In this document: piece by piece, positions 43,303-51,803 of the stretch
Layout of the letters: each line of letters starts with the position of its first letter
Position numbering within the stretch: the first letter of the stretch is position 1
Source: Achromobacter kerstersii
Lineage (GTDB): Bacteria > Pseudomonadota > Gammaproteobacteria > Burkholderiales > Burkholderiaceae_B
Length of the DNA stretch: 64,000 nt
Reading direction: 5' to 3'
Assembly (NCBI RefSeq): GCF_902859595.1
Contig: NZ_CADIJQ010000012.1
Span: 1-64,000, forward strand
Notes under the pieces: model-generated
Databases searched by the model: none
Told to the model about the DNA's origin: nothing
What the model saw: the letters and a program-made list of their open reading frames with translations, nothing else
Program-made: the position numbers and the translations under genes

Positions 43303-44655
43303 ATGGTCATTACCGAACCCGCCCGCCAAGTCCCGCTGTACGGGGAATATGACGTTGTGGTGCTGGGCGGCGGCCCCGCCGGCATCCTGGCCGCCACCAG
43401 CGCCGCCCGCAACGGCGCGCGCGTGCTGCTCGTGGAGCGCTACGGCTTCCTGGGCGGCATGGGCACCGCCGCGGGCGTGTCCAACTTCTGCGGGCTGCAC
43501 GCCAACATCCACGGCAGCATCCAGCAAGTGGTGCACGGCATGACCAACGATCTGCTGGACCGCATGCGCGCCATGGACGGGCTGAACGACCCGCACCTGA
43601 TCCTGGGCAAGATCCACGCACAGGCCTACGACATCTCGGCATTCAAATGCGCCGCCGACGGCCTGGTGCAAGACAGCGGCGCGCACGTTCTGTTCCACGC
43701 CCTGGCGACCGGCCTCGCGCGCGACGCCGAAGGCCGCGTCGACGCCTTGTTCCTGGAAACGAAATCCGGCCGCTGCGCCGTGCGCGCAAAGGTCTTCATC
43801 GATTGCTCGGGCGACGCCGACATCGCGCAATGGGGCGGCCTGCCGTTTGAAAAAGGCGACGAACACGGCCACATGCTCTACCCCACGCTGATGTTCAAGG
43901 TCGGCAACGTGGACGGCGCGCGCGCACAGGAAGCCTGGAAGACCATCCCGCTATTGATGGACGAAGCCGCCGCCAGCGGCGAGTTCACGTTTCCGCGCCG
44001 GGGCGCCATCGTGCGTCCGCAAAAGCACGACTACGAATGGCGCGTCAACGTCACGCAGCTGGCCAATGCCGATGGCAGCGCGGCGGACGGCACCGATGCC
44101 GGTTCGCTGTCCGCGGGCGAACTCGAAGGCCGCCGCCAGATCGTGCAGTACTTGAGCTTCTTGCGCGCCAAGGTGCCGGGCTTTGAAAACGCCTATGTGC
44201 TGGACATCGCGCCGCAACTGGGCATTCGCGAAACGCGCCGCATCGTGGGCGAAGCGGTGCTGACCAAGGAAGACGTATTGGGCTGCGCCAACTTCGACGA
44301 CAGCATCGGCGTGAACGGCTGGCCGCTGGAAATGCACACGGCGGGCGACGTGCAATGGATGTGGCCGCCCATTCCCGAATCACGCGGCTACAACCAGCTA
44401 CCCTTTCGCATGATGGTGCCCAAGCGCGGGCCGGGTGTCGCCAGCAACGTGCTGGTGGCGGGCCGCTGCGCGTCCATGACGCACGAAGGCCAATCGGCCG
44501 CGCGCGTCAGCGGCAGCTGCTTTGTCATGGGCGAGGCGGCCGGCACGGCGGCGGCGATGGCGTTGCGCGCAGGTCTCGCACCGGCCGACATTTCCATTGC
44601 CGCCTTGCAGGCGCAGCTGACAGCACAGGGCGCCTTCCTGGGCGGGCAAGGCTGA
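43303..44655 (+). CDS. FAD-dependent oxidoreductase
   Basis: 450 residues from the ATG at 43303, with AAGGAGAAT upstream. The N-terminal 'YDVVVLGGGPAGILAATSAARNGARVLLVERYGFLGGMGTA' is the FAD_oxidored (PF12831-type) dinucleotide motif. 'CSGDADIAQWGGLPFEKG' and 'APQLGIRETRRIVGEAVLT' are also typical, and 'VAGRCASMTHEGQSAARV' is the second FAD-contact region. Members include succinate-dehydrogenase-like and tricarballylate-type enzymes; the role in hydroxybenzoate metabolism is not clear. Possibly it prepares an upstream substrate. Confidence 0.85.
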   Translation: MVITEPARQVPLYGEYDVVVLGGGPAGILAATSAARNGARVLLVERYGFLGGMGTAAGVSNFCGLHANIHGSIQQVVHGMTNDLLDRMRAMDGLNDPHLILGKIHAQAYDISAFKCAADGLVQDSGAHVLFHALATGLARDAEGRVDALFLETKSGRCAVRAKVFIDCSGDADIAQWGGLPFEKGDEHGHMLYPTLMFKVGNVDGARAQEAWKTIPLLMDEAAASGEFTFPRRGAIVRPQKHDYEWRVNVTQLANADGSAADGTDAGSLSAGELEGRRQIVQYLSFLRAKVPGFENAYVLDIAPQLGIRETRRIVGEAVLTKEDVLGCANFDDSIGVNGWPLEMHTAGDVQWMWPPIPESRGYNQLPFRMMVPKRGPGVASNVLVAGRCASMTHEGQSAARVSGSCFVMGEAAGTAAAMALRAGLAPADISIAALQAQLTAQGAFLGGQG

Positions 44656-44674
44656 TGGCATGCAGGAAGCAAAC

Positions 44675-45898
44675 ATGAACACATCCACAACGGCAACAAC
44701 GGCAACGCAGGCGGCGCGATCCGTCATCGTGGTGGGCGGCGGCATCGGCGGGCTAGCCGCCGCGCTGGCGCTGACAAGACAAGGCATCGCCGTGCAACTG
44801 CTGGAGCAAGCCGCGCACATCGGCGAAATTGGCGCCGGCATTCAATTGGGGCCCAACGCATTTGCGGCGTTGGACGCGCTGGGCGTGGGCCAGACGGCGC
44901 GCACGCGTGCCGTCTTCACCGACCACATCATCATGATGGACGCGGTGGACGCCAAAGAAGTCGTGCGCATCGACACGGGCGACGCATTCCGCGCGCGCTT
45001 TGGCGGGCCGTATGCCGTGATTCACCGCGCCGACATCCACCTGTCCATTCTGGAAGCCGTGCAGCAGAACCCGCTGATCCGCTTTCGCACGTCGACCCAG
45101 ATCGCCAGCATGTCGCAGGACGCGCACGGCGTGGAAGTGGTGGACACCGACGGCAACCGCTACCGCGCGGACGCCGTGGTGGGCGCGGATGGCGTCAAAT
45201 CCGTGATCCGCGAACGCACCGTGGGCGACCCCGCGCGCGTGACCGGCCACGTGGTCTACCGCGCCGTCGTCGAACGCGACAACATGCCCGACGAACTGCG
45301 CATCAACGCCCCCGTACTGTGGGCCGGCCCGCACTGCCACCTGGTGCATTACCCCTTGCGCGGCGGCCAGCAATACAACCTGGTCGTCACCTTCCACAGC
45401 CGCGAACAAGAAGAATGGGGCGTGCGCGAAGGCAGCAAGGAAGAAGTGCTGTCGTACTTCGAAGGCATACACCCGCGCCCGCATCAAATGCTGGACCGCC
45501 CGACCTCATGGAAACGCTGGGCCACCGCCGACCGCGAACCCGTCGACCACTGGGGCGAAGGCCGCGTCACCCTGCTGGGCGACGCCGCGCATCCGATGAC
45601 GCAATACATGGCCCAAGGCGCCTGCATGGCGCTGGAAGACGCCGTCACGCTGGGCGAAGCCGTCCGCCAATGCGAACACGATCTAGAAGCCGCGTTCCGC
45701 TTGTATGAATCGGTGCGCATTCCGCGCAGCGCGCGCGTGGTGTGGTCAACCCGCGAAATGGGCAGGCTCTATCACGCACGAGGCGTTGAACGCACCGTGC
45801 GCAACATGCTGTGGACGGGCCGCAGCCAGTCCCAGTTTTACGACGCATTGCAGTGGCTGTACGGCTGGAAGGTAGAGCACTGCCTCGCGGCACCATAA
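44675..45898 (+). CDS. 3-hydroxybenzoate 6-monooxygenase-like flavoprotein
   Basis: 407 residues from the ATG at 44675, chosen because AGGAAGC precedes it. Class A flavin monooxygenase: GxGxxG in 'VIVVGGGIGGLAAALALTRQG', the D-G motif 'VVGADGVKSVIRERTVGD', and the FAD ribityl motif 'VTLLGDAAHPMTQYMAQGACMALEDA'. 'RFGGPYAVIHRADIHLSILEAV' and 'GPHCHLVHYPLRGGQQYN' match 3-hydroxybenzoate 6-hydroxylase. It adds a para-hydroxyl to make gentisate with NADH and O2, so it supplies the substrate of the first enzyme in this operon. Salicylate 5-hydroxylation is a less likely alternative. Confidence 0.88.
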   Translation: MNTSTTATTATQAARSVIVVGGGIGGLAAALALTRQGIAVQLLEQAAHIGEIGAGIQLGPNAFAALDALGVGQTARTRAVFTDHIIMMDAVDAKEVVRIDTGDAFRARFGGPYAVIHRADIHLSILEAVQQNPLIRFRTSTQIASMSQDAHGVEVVDTDGNRYRADAVVGADGVKSVIRERTVGDPARVTGHVVYRAVVERDNMPDELRINAPVLWAGPHCHLVHYPLRGGQQYNLVVTFHSREQEEWGVREGSKEEVLSYFEGIHPRPHQMLDRPTSWKRWATADREPVDHWGEGRVTLLGDAAHPMTQYMAQGACMALEDAVTLGEAVRQCEHDLEAAFRLYESVRIPRSARVVWSTREMGRLYHARGVERTVRNMLWTGRSQSQFYDALQWLYGWKVEHCLAAP

Positions 45899-45910
45899 CA
45901 GCGCAGAAGA

Positions 45911-45987
45911 CAAGCGCACGGAACAAGCGCACGGAACAGGCGCAACGAACCGCACGCTAAACAAGCGCACTAAACAAGCGCAAATGA
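45911..45987. repeat. 13-bp tandem repeat before receptor gene
   Basis: Six units: CAAGCGCACGGAA (twice), CAGGCGCAACGAA, CCGCACGCTAAA (12 bases), CAAGCGCACTAAA and CAAGCGCAAATGA. The last unit merges with the ribosome site GAGGAGA of the next gene. It fills the 99-base gap within the operon. Confidence 0.85.
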
Positions 45988-45997
45988 GGAGACAACC

Positions 45998-47173
45998 ATG
46001 ACAAGCATCACCTTACGCGGCACCGCCGCCATCGCGCTCGCGCTCGTGGCATCCGTGGCCGGCGCGCAGGCGAAACCGCTGGACATCGGCTTCATCGGCA
46101 CGCTCTCCACGCCCGCCGGCTACATCGGCGAAGACGAGCGCGATGCTTTCATGCTGGCCGTGAAGGAAGGCGGCGGAAAGCTGGGTGGCGTACCCGTCAA
46201 CGTGCGCGTTGAAGACGACGCGCTCAAGCCCGCCAACGCCAAGCAGACCGCCGACAAGATGGTGCAGGATGGCGTGCGGCTGTTCACAGGCGTCAACTTT
46301 TCGAACGTCATGGCGGCCGTTGGCCCCACGGTGCTGAACGCAGGCGGCTTCTACGTCAGCCTGAACGCCGGCCCCTCCAACTACGCCGGCAAAGCCTGCA
46401 ACCCGAACTACTTCGCCGTCGCCTTCCAGAACGACTCCTACGCCGACACCGCCGGCATCGCCGCCAACGAACTGGGCGTCAAACGCGTCGTCGTCATGGC
46501 GCCCAACTACCAGGCCGGCCGCGACGCCGTCGCCGGCTTCAAGCGCGCCTACAAAGGCGACATTGCCGAAGAGATCTACACCAAGCTCGACCAATCCGAC
46601 TTCTCGGTAGAACTCGCCCGCATCCGCTCGCTGAACCCCGACGCCATCTTCCAGTTCCATCCGGGCGGCGCAGGCATCAACCTGACCAAGCAATTCGCCA
46701 ATTCCGGCCTGTCGGACAAGATCAAAATGATCACCCCGATCTACTCCATGGACGACCGCATGCTCGCCGCAACCGGTACGGCAAGCAAAGGCTTCTACCT
46801 GAGTTCACTGTGGAGCGCCGACCTGGACAACGCGCAAAACAAACACTTCGTCGACGCCTTCACGCAAGCCTACAAGCGCCCGCCCACCGCCTACGCTGCC
46901 CAGGCCTACGACACCGCCAACCTGATCGCCTCGGCCCTGAAAGCCGTCAACGGCGACATCACCGGCCGCCCCGACGACTTCCGCGCTGCGCTACGCAAAG
47001 CCGACTTCGCCAGCGTCCGCGGCAAATTCAAATTCGGCCCCAACAACCATCCCATTCAGGACTGGTACCTGCTGCACATCGAAGCCGGCCCAGACGGCAA
47101 GCTCGTGTACAAAAACCTGAAAGTGCTGGCCCGCGACCACACCGACGTGCACGCCGCCGACTGCAAGATGTAG
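45998..47173 (+). CDS. Liv-type ABC transporter substrate-binding protein
   Basis: 391 residues with GAGGAGACAACC upstream. A signal peptide ('GTAAIALALVASVAGAQA', about residue 25) precedes a type I periplasmic-binding fold (Peripla_BP_6): 'LDIGFIGTLSTPAGYIGEDERDAFMLAVKEGGGKLGGVPVNVRVEDDALKPANAKQTADKMVQDGV'. No permease or ATPase genes follow. Members next to aromatic catabolism genes often bind aromatic acids, so this probably serves hydroxybenzoate uptake with permeases encoded elsewhere (inference). Confidence 0.9.
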   Translation: MTSITLRGTAAIALALVASVAGAQAKPLDIGFIGTLSTPAGYIGEDERDAFMLAVKEGGGKLGGVPVNVRVEDDALKPANAKQTADKMVQDGVRLFTGVNFSNVMAAVGPTVLNAGGFYVSLNAGPSNYAGKACNPNYFAVAFQNDSYADTAGIAANELGVKRVVVMAPNYQAGRDAVAGFKRAYKGDIAEEIYTKLDQSDFSVELARIRSLNPDAIFQFHPGGAGINLTKQFANSGLSDKIKMITPIYSMDDRMLAATGTASKGFYLSSLWSADLDNAQNKHFVDAFTQAYKRPPTAYAAQAYDTANLIASALKAVNGDITGRPDDFRAALRKADFASVRGKFKFGPNNHPIQDWYLLHIEAGPDGKLVYKNLKVLARDHTDVHAADCKM

Positions 47174-47209
47174 TGCGCAAAGATGTAGTGCGCAAAGAAA
47201 GGCGAGGGT

Positions 47210-47572
47210 CTAGTCCTGGCTTTCGCAAAAGCTCAGGCGGTTGCCAAACGGATCGGTAACCGCCATCACCCGCCCCCAAGGCAAGTCTTCGACGCCCGGC
47301 CGCATATACCCGTATTGTTTGGCCGTGACTTCCGCGTGATACGCGTCCACGCCTTGCATCCGCACAAACACAGCGGACCCGGGCGTGGCATCGCCGTGAT
47401 GTTCGGACAGATGCAAAATCAAATCGCCGCGATGCACCTGCGCGTACAACGGGAAGCCCGCTTCAAAGCGATGTTCCCAATCCCATTCAAAGCCAAGAAA
47501 GTCCAGATAGAACTCGCGCGCCTTGTCGACGGAGAAAATGCGAAGGATGGGAATGGCGGGGGAAAATTGCAT
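47210..47572 (-). CDS. VOC (glyoxalase/bleomycin-resistance) superfamily protein
   Basis: 120 residues from the ATG at 47572; an extension to 47614 has no added support. It contains the glyoxalase fold: 'AIPILRIFSVDKAREFYLDFLGFEWDWEH' is the first beta-alpha-beta module, and 'LPWGRVMAVTDPFGNRLSFCE' is the second with the D-P-x-G-N-x-L motif. Potential metal ligands His and Glu ('HLSEHHG', 'SFCE') are present. Single-domain VOC proteins include metal-dependent lyases, isomerases and drug-binding proteins. It is convergent with the Liv-type receptor gene. Substrate unknown. Confidence 0.82.
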   Translation of the reverse strand: MQFSPAIPILRIFSVDKAREFYLDFLGFEWDWEHRFEAGFPLYAQVHRGDLILHLSEHHGDATPGSAVFVRMQGVDAYHAEVTAKQYGYMRPGVEDLPWGRVMAVTDPFGNRLSFCESQD

Positions 47573-47756
47573 GATGAAGTCACGGGACAAAGGTTGATGG
47601 GTTACGCGCGGCACGCATCGGCGCTCAAGGCCACACCCGCAAGCGCTTCCCCCATCCTACAAGACGAGCGACGCGACACCACGTACACGAACCGCGAAGC
47701 GAGACATCGCACAAACCTCGCGAAGCGACACCACCCCGACGCAAGACACCGCGTAA

Positions 47757-48050
47757 GCCCCACAAGGCCGCCCGCGCGGCCGGCATGGGGCGGGCCCCGC
47801 AAGATCTTCCTCACCCACCCCGCCGATGAGCAGAACCCTAAGCAAGCAGCTCGCCCCAGCGACCGTGAGATTGCAACTGCTGGAGCCCGTGGCGCCGGTG
47901 GCCTGCGGTGCGCGGGGCGTCGATAAGCCCGAGGGAATCTGAAGGAACCCGCCAACGGCGGGTGACGAAGATGACAAAGGGGAAGTCCGGAGCGAAGGCT
48001 CCGGACCGCAATCGTTGCCCCGCGCACCGCAGGCCACCGGCGCCACGGGC
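47757..48050 (+). repeat. Structured repeat element, copy D
   Basis: P4 at 47757-47791 (outer GCCCCA/TGGGGC, inner GGCCGC/GCGGCC), then GGGCCCCGCA and AGATCTTCC. The box GAGATTGCAACTG is at about 47868-47880. P1 arms are 47885-47918 and 48017-48050, perfectly complementary over 34 bp. P2 is 47947-47963 (ACCCGCC-AAC-GGCGGGT) and P3 is 47985-48006. The outer P4 pair differs from copies A and C by a T-A to C-G change on both sides. It fills most of 47573-48070 between the VOC gene and the Bug receptor gene (both minus); no gene is seen in that stretch. Confidence 0.88.
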
Positions 48051-48070
48051 GTCAACAAAACCCTAAACCA

Positions 48071-49087
48071 TCAATTCAAACTAGCCCCAGAAATCTTAAC
48101 AATCTCCTGATACTTCGCCTTCTCACCCTTCACAAATTCAGCAAACGCCTCTGCCGTCATCGGCCCCGTCTCCGACCCCATGGTCAGCAGGCGTTGCTTC
48201 ACATCCGGCTGTTGCATCGCATCCGCATACGCCTTGTTCAGCTTCGCCACCACCGGCGCCGGCGTGCCGCCCGTCGTGAACACGCCAAACCACGTACCCA
48301 GATCAAAGCCCTTCACACCCGACTCTTCAACCGTCGGCACATCCGCCAACAACGACGAACGCTTCGCCGTCGTCACCGCCAGCGCCTTCACCTTGCCGTC
48401 CTTGATCAACGGCGCCGACGCCGCCAGATTGTCGAACATGAAATCCGACTGCCCCGACAGCAACGCCAACTGCGCGGGCGCCGCGCCCTGGTAAGGAATG
48501 TGCTCGACATTGATGCCAGCACGCGCCTTCAGCAACTCACCCGACAGATGGCCCGCGCTGCCGTTGCCGCCCGAACCGTAGTTCAGCTTGCCCGGATTTT
48601 TCTTCGCATACTCGATCAGATCCGCCAGGGTCTTGATGTTGTTCTTCTCAGCGAACTCAACGTTCATCACCAGCACATTCGGCACCGACGCCACAATCGT
48701 CACCGGCGCAAAATCCTTCACCGGGTCGTACGGCAGATTCGCGAACAGCCAGGGGTTGATGGCGTGCGTCGCCACAGCGCCCATCACCAGCGTGTAGCCA
48801 TCAGCCGGCGCCTTGGCCACCAGGTCAGCGCCAATATTGCCGCCCGCGCCCGACCGGTTTTCCACGATCACGGGCTGCCCCAGCGAACCACGCACCTTCT
48901 CGGCCAGCATGCGGGCCATGGTGTCCAGCGGGCCGCCAGGCGGGTAAGGCACAACGAAGCGGATCGGCTTCGTCGGAAAATCAGTGGCCTGAGCCAGCGC
49001 AGGCGCGCCGAAAGGCAGGGTCACGGCAAGCGCCACAGCGCCTTGCAACAGCGCGCGGCGAACCGCGCTACGGGGGGTCTTCGTCAT
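48071..49087 (-). CDS. Bug/TctC-family periplasmic solute receptor
   Basis: 338 residues. A signal peptide ('LLQGAVALAVTLPFGAPALA', cleavage at about residue 33) leads into the Bug fold ('FPTKPIRFVVPYPPGGPLDTMARMLAEKVRGSLGQPVIVENRSGAGGNIGADLVAKAPADGYTL'). 'PYPPGG' and 'ENRSGAGGNIG' are the two ligand-carboxylate loops. It is an orphan receptor with no TctA/TctB genes beside it, which is usual for this large family in Bordetella-like bacteria. Ligand unknown. Confidence 0.92.
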   Translation of the reverse strand: MTKTPRSAVRRALLQGAVALAVTLPFGAPALAQATDFPTKPIRFVVPYPPGGPLDTMARMLAEKVRGSLGQPVIVENRSGAGGNIGADLVAKAPADGYTLVMGAVATHAINPWLFANLPYDPVKDFAPVTIVASVPNVLVMNVEFAEKNNIKTLADLIEYAKKNPGKLNYGSGGNGSAGHLSGELLKARAGINVEHIPYQGAAPAQLALLSGQSDFMFDNLAASAPLIKDGKVKALAVTTAKRSSLLADVPTVEESGVKGFDLGTWFGVFTTGGTPAPVVAKLNKAYADAMQQPDVKQRLLTMGSETGPMTAEAFAEFVKGEKAKYQEIVKISGASLN

Positions 49088-49174
49088 GATGTTGTTCTCC
49101 TCACTCCAGATCGATGGCGGTCAGTAGCATACCGCAGGGAGAAGGATGGCGTAACAAAGGGATACTGGCAGATC

Positions 49175-49483
49175 TCATCCCTGGGGAGTCGGCTCCCGTT
49201 TGGTTTTGACTAGCGCCGTCAACGAAACGCCAAGCGCGTTCATTACCTTGCGCAACGTGTGATAGCTGGGATTCGCGCCCGGAGCGAGCACCCGATATAG
49301 GTTCGTCCTTGCGAGTCCCGTTTCGCGCGAGATTTCGGTAATGCCGCGCGCACGTGCCACATCGCCCAGCGCTTCGAGAAACGCATCGGGATCATCTTCG
49401 GCCGCTGCGTCCGCAAGATAATGCGCGATCGTTTCATCATCTTTCAGATAATTCGCAGCGTCGAAGTCACGGTATTTCGTCAT
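49175..49483 (-). CDS. Addiction-module antitoxin (HigA-like, XRE HTH)
   Basis: 102 residues. The N-terminal 'FDAANYLKDDETIAHYLADAAAEDDPDAFLEALGDVARARGITEISRETGLARTNLYRVL' matches the putative addiction-module antidote family, with an HTH in its second half. It neutralises the RelE-like toxin encoded immediately upstream and probably represses the pair. Its start overlaps the toxin's 3' end by 17 bases, the toxin-first order usual for this family. Confidence 0.9.
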   Translation of the reverse strand: MTKYRDFDAANYLKDDETIAHYLADAAAEDDPDAFLEALGDVARARGITEISRETGLARTNLYRVLAPGANPSYHTLRKVMNALGVSLTALVKTKREPTPQG

Positions 49484-49787
49484 GATCGGTACTCCGTTTT
49501 ATTTGCGACCAGAGACGTTTCGCGTGGGCGATGTCTCTGGTTTGGCTGCCCTTATTACCACCGCAAAGCAGCACGTAGACCACCCTTCCAGCTCGGGCGT
49601 AGTACACGCGGTAGCCAGCACCGACGTCCACACGCATTTCGCTTATGCCTTCACCCACGGGTTCAGCATCGCCAAAATTTCCCTTTGTTGCACGGGATAA
49701 GCGCCGCAGGATTTGAGCGCGCGCTCGGGCGTCTCGCAATGATTCAAGCCAACGGGAAAATTCCTCGGTTTCTCGAAATCTGAACAT
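49467..49787 (-). CDS. Addiction-module toxin (RelE/HigB superfamily)
   Basis: 106 residues from the ATG at 49787, chosen because family members begin 'M-[FY]-x-[FI]-R-E-T-E-E-F'. In-frame upstream codons to 49862 would add an atypical leader. 'FRETEEFSRWLESLRDARARAQILRRLSRATKGNFGD', 'GEGISEMRVDVGAGYRVYYARAG' and 'LLCGGNKGSQTRDIAHAKRLW' are the conserved blocks. RelE-fold toxins cleave mRNA at the ribosome. It overlaps the antitoxin gene, so the pair is transcribed together. Confidence 0.9.
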   Translation of the reverse strand: MFRFRETEEFSRWLESLRDARARAQILRRLSRATKGNFGDAEPVGEGISEMRVDVGAGYRVYYARAGRVVYVLLCGGNKGSQTRDIAHAKRLWSQIKRSTDHDEIP

Positions 49788-49900
49788 ACCGGATTGTCGC
49801 TCAAAAGGTACATTCAGAAAAGCGCCCATGAAAAACACCCCAAAATCCGGACCGAAATCCAACTTTTGGGGTGTTTGCCGAACAGGCGGTCTTCAGCCGA

Positions 49901-50641
49901 TCAGTGCAAGATCTGGCTCAAGAACAGCTTCGTCCGTTCGTTCTGCGGGTTGTCGAAGAACTCGTCCGGGTTGTTCTGCTCGATGATTTCGCCGCGGTCC
50001 ATGAAGATCACGCGGTTGGCGACCTTGCGTGCGAAGCCCATTTCGTGGGTCACGCAGATCATCGTCATGCCGCTTTCCTGGGCCAACGACACCATCACGT
50101 CCAGCACTTCCTTGACCATTTCCGGATCAAGCGCCGAGGTCGGCTCATCGAACAGCATGATCTTCGGGTTCATGCACAGCGAACGCGCGATCGCCACGCG
50201 CTGCTGCTGGCCGCCTGACAACTGGCCGGGGAATTTCTTCGCCTGTTCCGGAATGCGCACGCGCTCCAGGTACTTCATGGCCGTCGCCTCGGCTTCCGCG
50301 CGCGGCTTCTTCAGCACCCACATGGGGCCCAGCGTCAGGTTTTCCAGCACGGTCAGGTGCGGGAACAGATTGAAGTGCTGAAACACCATGCCCACGTCCT
50401 TGCGGATCGTCTCGATGTGCTTCAAGTCATTGGTGAGTTCCGTGCCGTCCACAATGATGTGGCCTTTCTGGTGCTCTTCAAGACGGTTGATGCAGCGGAT
50501 CATCGTGGACTTGCCCGAGCCCGAAGGGCCGCACACCACGATGCGCTCGCCCTGCGCCACGTCCAGATTGATGTTGCGCAACACGTGGAACTGGCCGTAC
50601 CACTTGTTCACGTCCTGCATACGAATAATGGCATCCGACAT
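49901..50641 (-). CDS. aapP: General L-amino acid ABC transporter, ATP-binding protein (AapP/BztD type)
   Basis: 246 residues from the ATG at 50641. Polar-amino-acid ABC ATPase: Walker A 'GPSGSGKST', '[19 protein letters not shown]', signature '[15 protein letters not shown]', Walker B '[15 protein letters not shown]', His switch '[16 protein letters not shown]'. It powers import with the two permeases and receptor encoded upstream on the same strand. Last gene of the operon. Confidence 0.93.
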   Translation of the reverse strand: MSDAIIRMQDVNKWYGQFHVLRNINLDVAQGERIVVCGPSGSGKSTMIRCINRLEEHQKGHIIVDGTELTNDLKHIETIRKDVGMVFQHFNLFPHLTVLENLTLGPMWVLKKPRAEAEATAMKYLERVRIPEQAKKFPGQLSGGQQQRVAIARSLCMNPKIMLFDEPTSALDPEMVKEVLDVMVSLAQESGMTMICVTHEMGFARKVANRVIFMDRGEIIEQNNPDEFFDNPQNERTKLFLSQILH

Positions 50642-50701
50642 GCCTGTACTCCCGTAAATATCGCTGTGCGCGCCCACCCGAAGGCGGACGCGCGCCAGGG
50701 G

Positions 50702-51802
50702 CTAGCGTTTGTGATCAGTCGCAAGACGTTTTTCAAGCGCCTGACTGTACTTGGACATGGAAAAGCAGAACACGAAGTAGATCAGCGAAATGAACAGGTA
50801 CGCCTCTACGCCGAACCCGCGCCATGCCGCGTCGGACAAGGCCGCCTTGGCTGCCAGTGTCAGGTCGAAAATACCGATGATCACCACCAGCGACGTGTCC
50901 TTGAACAGCGCAATGAAGATGCTGACCAGCGGCGGGATCACGATCTTCAGCGCTTGCGGCAGGATGATCTTGCGCATCTGCTGCCAGTAGTTCAGGCCCA
51001 GCGAATCGGCGCCTTCGTACTGGCCCTTCGGAATGGCTTGCAAGCCGCCGCGCACCGTTTCCGCGATATAGGCCGCGGCGAACAGGATGATGGCGATCTG
51101 CGCGCGCAAGAGCTTGTCGATGGAGAAGCCTTCGGGCAGGAACAAGGGCAGCATGACCGACGACATGAACAGCAGGCTGATCAGCGGCACGCCGCGGATC
51201 AGCTCGATGTACACAACGCACAGCGCCTTGATGGCCGGCATCTTCGAACGCCGGCCCAGGGCCAGCAACACGCCGATCGGGAAGGCAAATGCGATGCCGA
51301 ACGTGGACAGGATGAGCGTCAGCGGCAAGCCGCCCCAGCGCGCGTTTTCCACGTAGGTCAGGCCGAACACGCCGCCCCACATGAGCAACGCCACGGCCGT
51401 CAGGCCCACGGTCCAGATGGCGGCCAGCTTCCAGTTCCAGAAGTAACGGATGCCGCTGCAGATGATCACGCCCACCAGGATGATGGTGGCGATCAGCGGA
51501 CGCCATTGCTCGTCGAACGGATACGTGCCGAACAGAATCAGCCGGTGCTTCTCGATGATGAACGCCCAGCAGGCGCCCCCCGAGGCACGGCATTCCTGCG
51601 CGTTGGCCGCGTTGAAGTCCGCTTTGAAGAAGGCCCATTCCAGCAGCGCCGGCACCGCCATCAACAGGAACCACGCAAGCAGTACCGTGATGAGGATGTT
51701 CAGCGGCGACGAGAACAGTCGGGTCTTGAACCAGGGCCACACGCCCACGTGCGTGCTGGGCGGCGGCATGGCTTCGGTGGGAGTATGCGTAGTGCTGCTC
51801 AT
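50702..51802 (-). CDS. aapM: General L-amino acid ABC transporter permease (AapM/BztC type)
   Basis: 366 residues, much longer than the about 220-230 of a typical HisM/GlnP permease because of an N-terminal extension with extra hydrophobic segments. That length is characteristic of AapM/BztC. The C-terminal permease domain has the EAA loop 'YIAETVRGGLQAIPKGQYEGADSLGLNYWQQMRKIILPQALKIVIPPL'. It pairs with the adjacent permease; the genes are separated by one base. Confidence 0.92.
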   Translation of the reverse strand: MSSTTHTPTEAMPPPSTHVGVWPWFKTRLFSSPLNILITVLLAWFLLMAVPALLEWAFFKADFNAANAQECRASGGACWAFIIEKHRLILFGTYPFDEQWRPLIATIILVGVIICSGIRYFWNWKLAAIWTVGLTAVALLMWGGVFGLTYVENARWGGLPLTLILSTFGIAFAFPIGVLLALGRRSKMPAIKALCVVYIELIRGVPLISLLFMSSVMLPLFLPEGFSIDKLLRAQIAIILFAAAYIAETVRGGLQAIPKGQYEGADSLGLNYWQQMRKIILPQALKIVIPPLVSIFIALFKDTSLVVIIGIFDLTLAAKAALSDAAWRGFGVEAYLFISLIYFVFCFSMSKYSQALEKRLATDHKR

Positions 51803-51803
51803 C

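Noticed and set aside
47602-48058. Minus-strand ORFs of 133-141 codons in structured element copy D, with similar peptides in copies A, B and C
   Set aside because: Their translations recur only because the DNA repeat recurs. They read through stems and vary with stem sequence, so they are unlikely to be proteins.
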